From NCBI RefSeq assembly GCF_000407145.1, contig NZ_KE136476.1:310001-374000 (forward strand): a DNA stretch of 64,000 bases, read 5' to 3'. The notes under the pieces are model-generated. The model was not told where the DNA came from, made no database searches, and saw only the letters and a program-made list of their open reading frames with translations. A program made the position numbers and the translations under genes. How positions within the stretch are numbered: the stretch's first letter is position 1; every line of letters starts with the position of its first letter. Source of the DNA: Enterococcus caccae ATCC BAA-1240. Lineage in GTDB: Bacteria > Bacillota > Bacilli > Lactobacillales > Enterococcaceae. Shown here in pieces: positions 61,321-64,000 of the stretch.

Positions 61321-62332
61321 AAAGCATCTTAGCTTCTTTTCCTTCAAATAAACTAGTACTATGCATCGGCTGGGTTCTTGTCTCAGGTTTAATATAGTGC
61401 AATGCATTATTGACAGCAGTCGGTGCTTCCCCAAATCCTGTGGCAATCAATTTTACTTTCCCATCATAATTACAAATGTCACCAACTGCATAAACACCAG
61501 GAAGGTTTGTTGACATATCAGAGTTCACCTCGATGGCATTACGGCTAACGTCTAAGCCCCAATCTCTTAAATGACTCAAAGATGAAGTGAAACCGTAATT
61601 GATGATCAAAGAATCTAAATCAAGTTTTTCAAAGTTATCTGCTTTGGTTTCTTTCAATTGAATCCCTTTGAATGAATCGTTTTCTACTAAGAGTTGATCA
61701 ATGACATAAGGTGTATAGATTGAAACTTCGGAATTTTTCAAATTATCTACGCTATGCTCATGTCCACGAAATTCGGGACGACGATGGATAATCGAAACTT
61801 CTTCTGCAATTGGTTCCAACATTAGAGCCCAATCAATAGCAGAATCACCACCACCTGCGATGGCTACTTTTTTACCCGAAAATTTACTCATATCTGTTAC
61901 ATAATAATGAACATGGTTTCCTTCAAGTTCTGCTGCACCATCGATTGTTAAACGTCGAGGCTGAAATGAGCCATTGCCAATCGCAAAGATAACGGCTTTG
62001 GAGTAATGAACACCTTTTGATGTTTCAATACGTAAGTAGCCATCTTCTTGTACCAAATTCCTCACTTCTTCTTCTAAACAAGTTTCATGAGCAAAAGGAG
62101 CAATTTGTTTTTCTAAATTTTCGATTAGTTCACTAGCTTTGATTGCGGGAAAACCAGGAACATCATAAATATATTTTTCAGGATAAAGCGTAGACAGTTG
62201 TCCACCCAATTGAGGCAAACTATCGATAATTTTTGTTTTTGCTTTACGGATTCCTGCATAAAAAGCGGCGAAAAGACCCACGGGACCTGCACCGACGATG
62301 GTTAGATCATAAATATTTTTTGAATCAGACAT
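61319..62332 (-). CDS. Ferredoxin/flavodoxin-NADP+ reductase (YumC type)
   Basis: 337-residue FAD- and NADPH-binding flavoprotein of the thioredoxin-reductase-like FNR group. FAD motif is DLTIVGAGPVGLFAAFYAG, the NADPH motif is VAIAGGGDSAIDWAL, and VYAVGDICNY is the second FAD motif. The CxxC that defines thioredoxin reductase is absent, which marks the YumC/FNR branch and argues against TrxB. It supplies or takes electrons from flavodoxin or ferredoxin, which IspG (at 20680) needs; any link between the two is inference. TTG 62335 abuts the chosen ATG 62332, after AGGAGGAAAAG. Confidence 0.88.
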   Translation of the reverse strand: MSDSKNIYDLTIVGAGPVGLFAAFYAGIRKAKTKIIDSLPQLGGQLSTLYPEKYIYDVPGFPAIKASELIENLEKQIAPFAHETCLEEEVRNLVQEDGYLRIETSKGVHYSKAVIFAIGNGSFQPRRLTIDGAAELEGNHVHYYVTDMSKFSGKKVAIAGGGDSAIDWALMLEPIAEEVSIIHRRPEFRGHEHSVDNLKNSEVSIYTPYVIDQLLVENDSFKGIQLKETKADNFEKLDLDSLIINYGFTSSLSHLRDWGLDVSRNAIEVNSDMSTNLPGVYAVGDICNYDGKVKLIATGFGEAPTAVNNALHYIKPETRTQPMHSTSLFEGKEAKML

Positions 62333-62483
62333 CAACTTTTCCTCCTGTTTCTATAATAAAAAAGTGTCCATTCAGATAAAATGAAACCCTAAATAATAGT
62401 ATATCGTTTTTCACAAAATATCACTTGTAACAGAAAAAAGCAAGTGGAAGTTTGTGAAAACAAGGTTCTTTTAAAAGAATAAC

Positions 62484-62565
62484 AAAGATAATGGAATTTT
62501 CAAGTGAAGTTGTTTATGATAATAAAAGATAATGGAATTTTCAAGTGAAGTTGTTTATGATAATA
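62484..62565 (+). repeat. Exact 41-bp tandem duplication upstream of the cyclophilin gene
   Basis: Copy 1 is 62484-62524 and copy 2 is 62525-62565, identical and directly adjacent. Each contains GATAATGGAATTTTC and TTTATGATAATA, the latter -10-like. The second copy ends 35 bp before the cyclophilin start, so the promoter may be doubled. Confidence 0.9.
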
Positions 62566-62599
62566 TAAGTAAGTAAAAATTAATGAGGAGGAAATAACA

Positions 62600-63187
62600 A
62601 TGTCAGAATTTCCACAATTAGATTTAGCAAATGTTAAAGGCCCTAAAGCCGTGATAAAAACCAACCGCGGGGATATTACTGTGCAACTATTCCCAGAACA
62701 TGCACCAAAAACAGTTGAAAACTTTGTTCAACTAGCCAAAAAAGGCTATTACGATGGTGTGATTTTTCACCGTGTTATCCCTGATTTTATGATTCAAGGT
62801 GGCGATCCTACTGGAACAGGTATGGGCGGTGAAAGTATTTACGGCGAAAAATTTGAAGATGAATTTTCTAAAGATGTGTTCAATTTACGTGGAGCGTTAT
62901 CAATGGCTAATGCTGGACCAAATACGAACGGTAGTCAATTCTTTATCGTGAATAACCAAAATGTTCCTGCTAATATGTTTGGACAATTAGAAGGTGCTGG
63001 CTTCCCTACAGAAGTGATTGAAGCGTATAAAAAAGGTGGTACACCTTGGTTAGATTTCCGTCATACTGTTTTTGGTCATGTTGTAGACGGTATGGATGTT
63101 GTAGATGAAATTGGGGGCGTACAAAGAGATTCTCAAGATCGTCCAACGTTTGATGTAGTCATTGAAAAAGTAGAAATTAGTGAATAA
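62600..63187 (+). CDS. Peptidyl-prolyl cis-trans isomerase, cyclophilin type
   Basis: 195-residue cytosolic cyclophilin that speeds up prolyl-bond isomerisation. The catalytic Arg is in [21 protein letters not shown], and FIVNNQ and the [12 protein letters not shown] stretch are conserved. No signal peptide or lipobox, so it is the PpiB-like intracellular form. ATG follows GAGGAGG. A strong terminator follows. The start is preceded by the 41-bp duplication. Confidence 0.94.
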   Translation: MSEFPQLDLANVKGPKAVIKTNRGDITVQLFPEHAPKTVENFVQLAKKGYYDGVIFHRVIPDFMIQGGDPTGTGMGGESIYGEKFEDEFSKDVFNLRGALSMANAGPNTNGSQFFIVNNQNVPANMFGQLEGAGFPTEVIEAYKKGGTPWLDFRHTVFGHVVDGMDVVDEIGGVQRDSQDRPTFDVVIEKVEISE

Positions 63188-63196
63188 GCAATAGCT

Positions 63197-63252
63197 AGCA
63201 AAAAAGCTTGAAACAAAACTAAAAACTAGTTTTGTTTCAAGCTTTTTTTGCT
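63197..63252. terminator. Bidirectional terminator between the cyclophilin and aminotransferase genes
   Basis: Very long inverted repeat of about 25 bp, AGCAAAAAAGCTTGAAACAA on the left and its complement on the right, separated by a 5-nt loop. Confidence 0.93.
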
Positions 63253-64000
63253 ATTCAAAAGAATATTTGATTCTACGTAACCCTTCAATCAGTGTTTCTT
63301 TTGGACAAGCAACATTCAAACGCATATGTTGTGTGCCGTTAGGTCCAAAAGAGATCCCAGGATTTAAAACTACTTTTCCTTTATGGATGAGTTGCTTTTG
63401 CAATTGTGCATCGGTCAAACCCAACGATGAAAAATCTAACCAGATCAAGTAAGTTCCTTCTGGCCGCATCATTTTGACTTTTGGAAGTTCTGTTTGCAAG
63501 AAGGTACTTACCGTGTCAATATTTTCTGTTAAATAAACGAGCAACTCTTCTAGCCAGTTATCACCATGTTGATAGGCGGCTTCTGTACCTACATAGCCGA
63601 AAATATTGATCTCATTTTGAAAGTTACGTTCTTGTGCTGCAATGAATTTTTTCCGTAAGTCAGGATTTTCAATAAAAATCATTGAATTTTTAATACCAGC
63701 TAAATTAAATGTTTTTGTTGCAGCAGTCAATGTGATCGAGAAATCTTTAAACGATGGGTGGACATTTGCAAATGTTGTAAACACATGTGGAGCAAAAATT
63801 AAGTCTTGATGGATCTCATCACTGATAACAAGTACATCGTACTTTGCGCATAGTTGACCAAATGCTTCTAGTTCGCTTTTTGTCCATACTCGCCCACCAG
63901 GGTTATGTGGATTACAAAGAATAAATAGTCGAACATTTTCAGCAACGATCTGTTTTTCCATCTCTTCAAGTGCCATAACAAAGTGTTCTTGTTCTATTAA
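63251..64000 (-). CDS. PLP-dependent aminotransferase/C-S lyase, MalY/PatB family (5' end outside window)
   Basis: C-terminal part of a fold type I PLP enzyme. The frame stays open to the right edge, so the start is beyond the window; about 249 residues are visible of an expected 390. NPHNPGGRVW and VISDEIHQDLIF are cofactor-contacting motifs, TAATKTFNLAG carries the PLP lysine, and MRLNVACPKETL the C-terminal Arg. The MalY/PatB group includes cystathionine beta-lyases as well as aminotransferases, so the reaction is not fixed. Confidence 0.88.
   Translation of the reverse strand, partial: LIEQEHFVMALEEMEKQIVAENVRLFILCNPHNPGGRVWTKSELEAFGQLCAKYDVLVISDEIHQDLIFAPHVFTTFANVHPSFKDFSITLTAATKTFNLAGIKNSMIFIENPDLRKKFIAAQERNFQNEINIFGYVGTEAAYQHGDNWLEELLVYLTENIDTVSTFLQTELPKVKMMRPEGTYLIWLDFSSLGLTDAQLQKQLIHKGKVVLNPGISFGPNGTQHMRLNVACPKETLIEGLRRIKYSFE

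Noticed and set aside
61319-62332. Thioredoxin reductase TrxB
   Set aside because: The CxxC active site is missing; motifs match the YumC-type ferredoxin/flavodoxin reductase.

Overview
The window is low-GC Firmicutes chromosome, most likely an Enterococcus or close relative. The evidence is AGGAGG-type ribosome binding sites, AT-rich codon use, EfrAB-like transporter halves, a LiaFSR system, an Mga-type regulator, a feoA-feoB-Cys-rich trio and a class Ib nrdHIEF cluster next to feo. This is pattern recognition; species was not determined. Both window edges cut a gene: an ABC exporter half at the left and a PLP aminotransferase at the right.

Layout. 1-16.5 kb is core chromosome: a heterodimeric ABC exporter, a gamma-carbonic anhydrase-like protein, two cysteine-poor HesB-fold proteins, a ring-cleaving dioxygenase/flavin reductase operon behind a palindromic operator, an SPFH protein, a HAD phosphatase, a cupin, NADH oxidase, MltG, GreA, LiaFSR and a KtrA/TrkA protein. 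16.6-25.5 kb holds an Mga-family regulator, a membrane-anchored glycosyltransferase, a D-2-hydroxyacid dehydrogenase, IspG, a DUF1189 protein, SodA, a DapF homologue and an unrecognised membrane coiled-coil protein. 25.6-38.9 kb is a Wzx/Wzy-type surface polysaccharide locus: a CpsC/CpsD/CpsB phosphorelay, a UDP-sugar 4,6-dehydratase, the initiating sugar transferase, two SDR enzymes, LicD, a TarI/IspD-like cytidylyltransferase, a TagF-like polyol-phosphate transferase, a GT2 enzyme, polymerase and flippase. An LCP ligase follows. The cytidylyltransferase, SDR, TagF-like and LicD genes together suggest a glycan decorated with a phospho-polyol.

40-51.5 kb is core again: NagB, MgtC-like, DUF92, AI-2E-family permease, nrdHIEF with a pair of NrdR-box-like sites, and feoA/feoB plus a 43-residue Cys-rich protein behind a Fur-like box. 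A tRNA-Lys(CTT) gene at 51544-51616 is the target of a 7.4-kb integrated element bounded by 32-bp perfect direct repeats (51609-51640 and 58969-59000).

The element carries two XRE regulators, a tyrosine integrase with a single-base frameshift, an HUH-type replication initiator with an in-frame TGA, a DUF3173 protein, a noncoding block with small palindromes, and an intact two-gene cassette. The cassette encodes a 365-residue protein with a PD-(D/E)xK-like motif and a 538-residue Rad50/SMC-like ATPase with a CxxC hook. It is the best candidate for an undescribed (probably anti-phage) system: it recalls Lamassu and ABC-three-component systems but has only two genes. The element also brings a copy of the structured tRNA terminator, with compensatory base changes relative to the chromosomal copy beyond the right repeat.

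59-64 kb returns to core: a lipoprotein, a MITE-like inverted repeat, a YutG/PgpA protein, a DUF1450 protein, a YumC-type ferredoxin/flavodoxin reductase, a cyclophilin preceded by an exact 41-bp tandem duplication, and the partial aminotransferase. No rRNA genes, CRISPR arrays or intact insertion sequences were seen.
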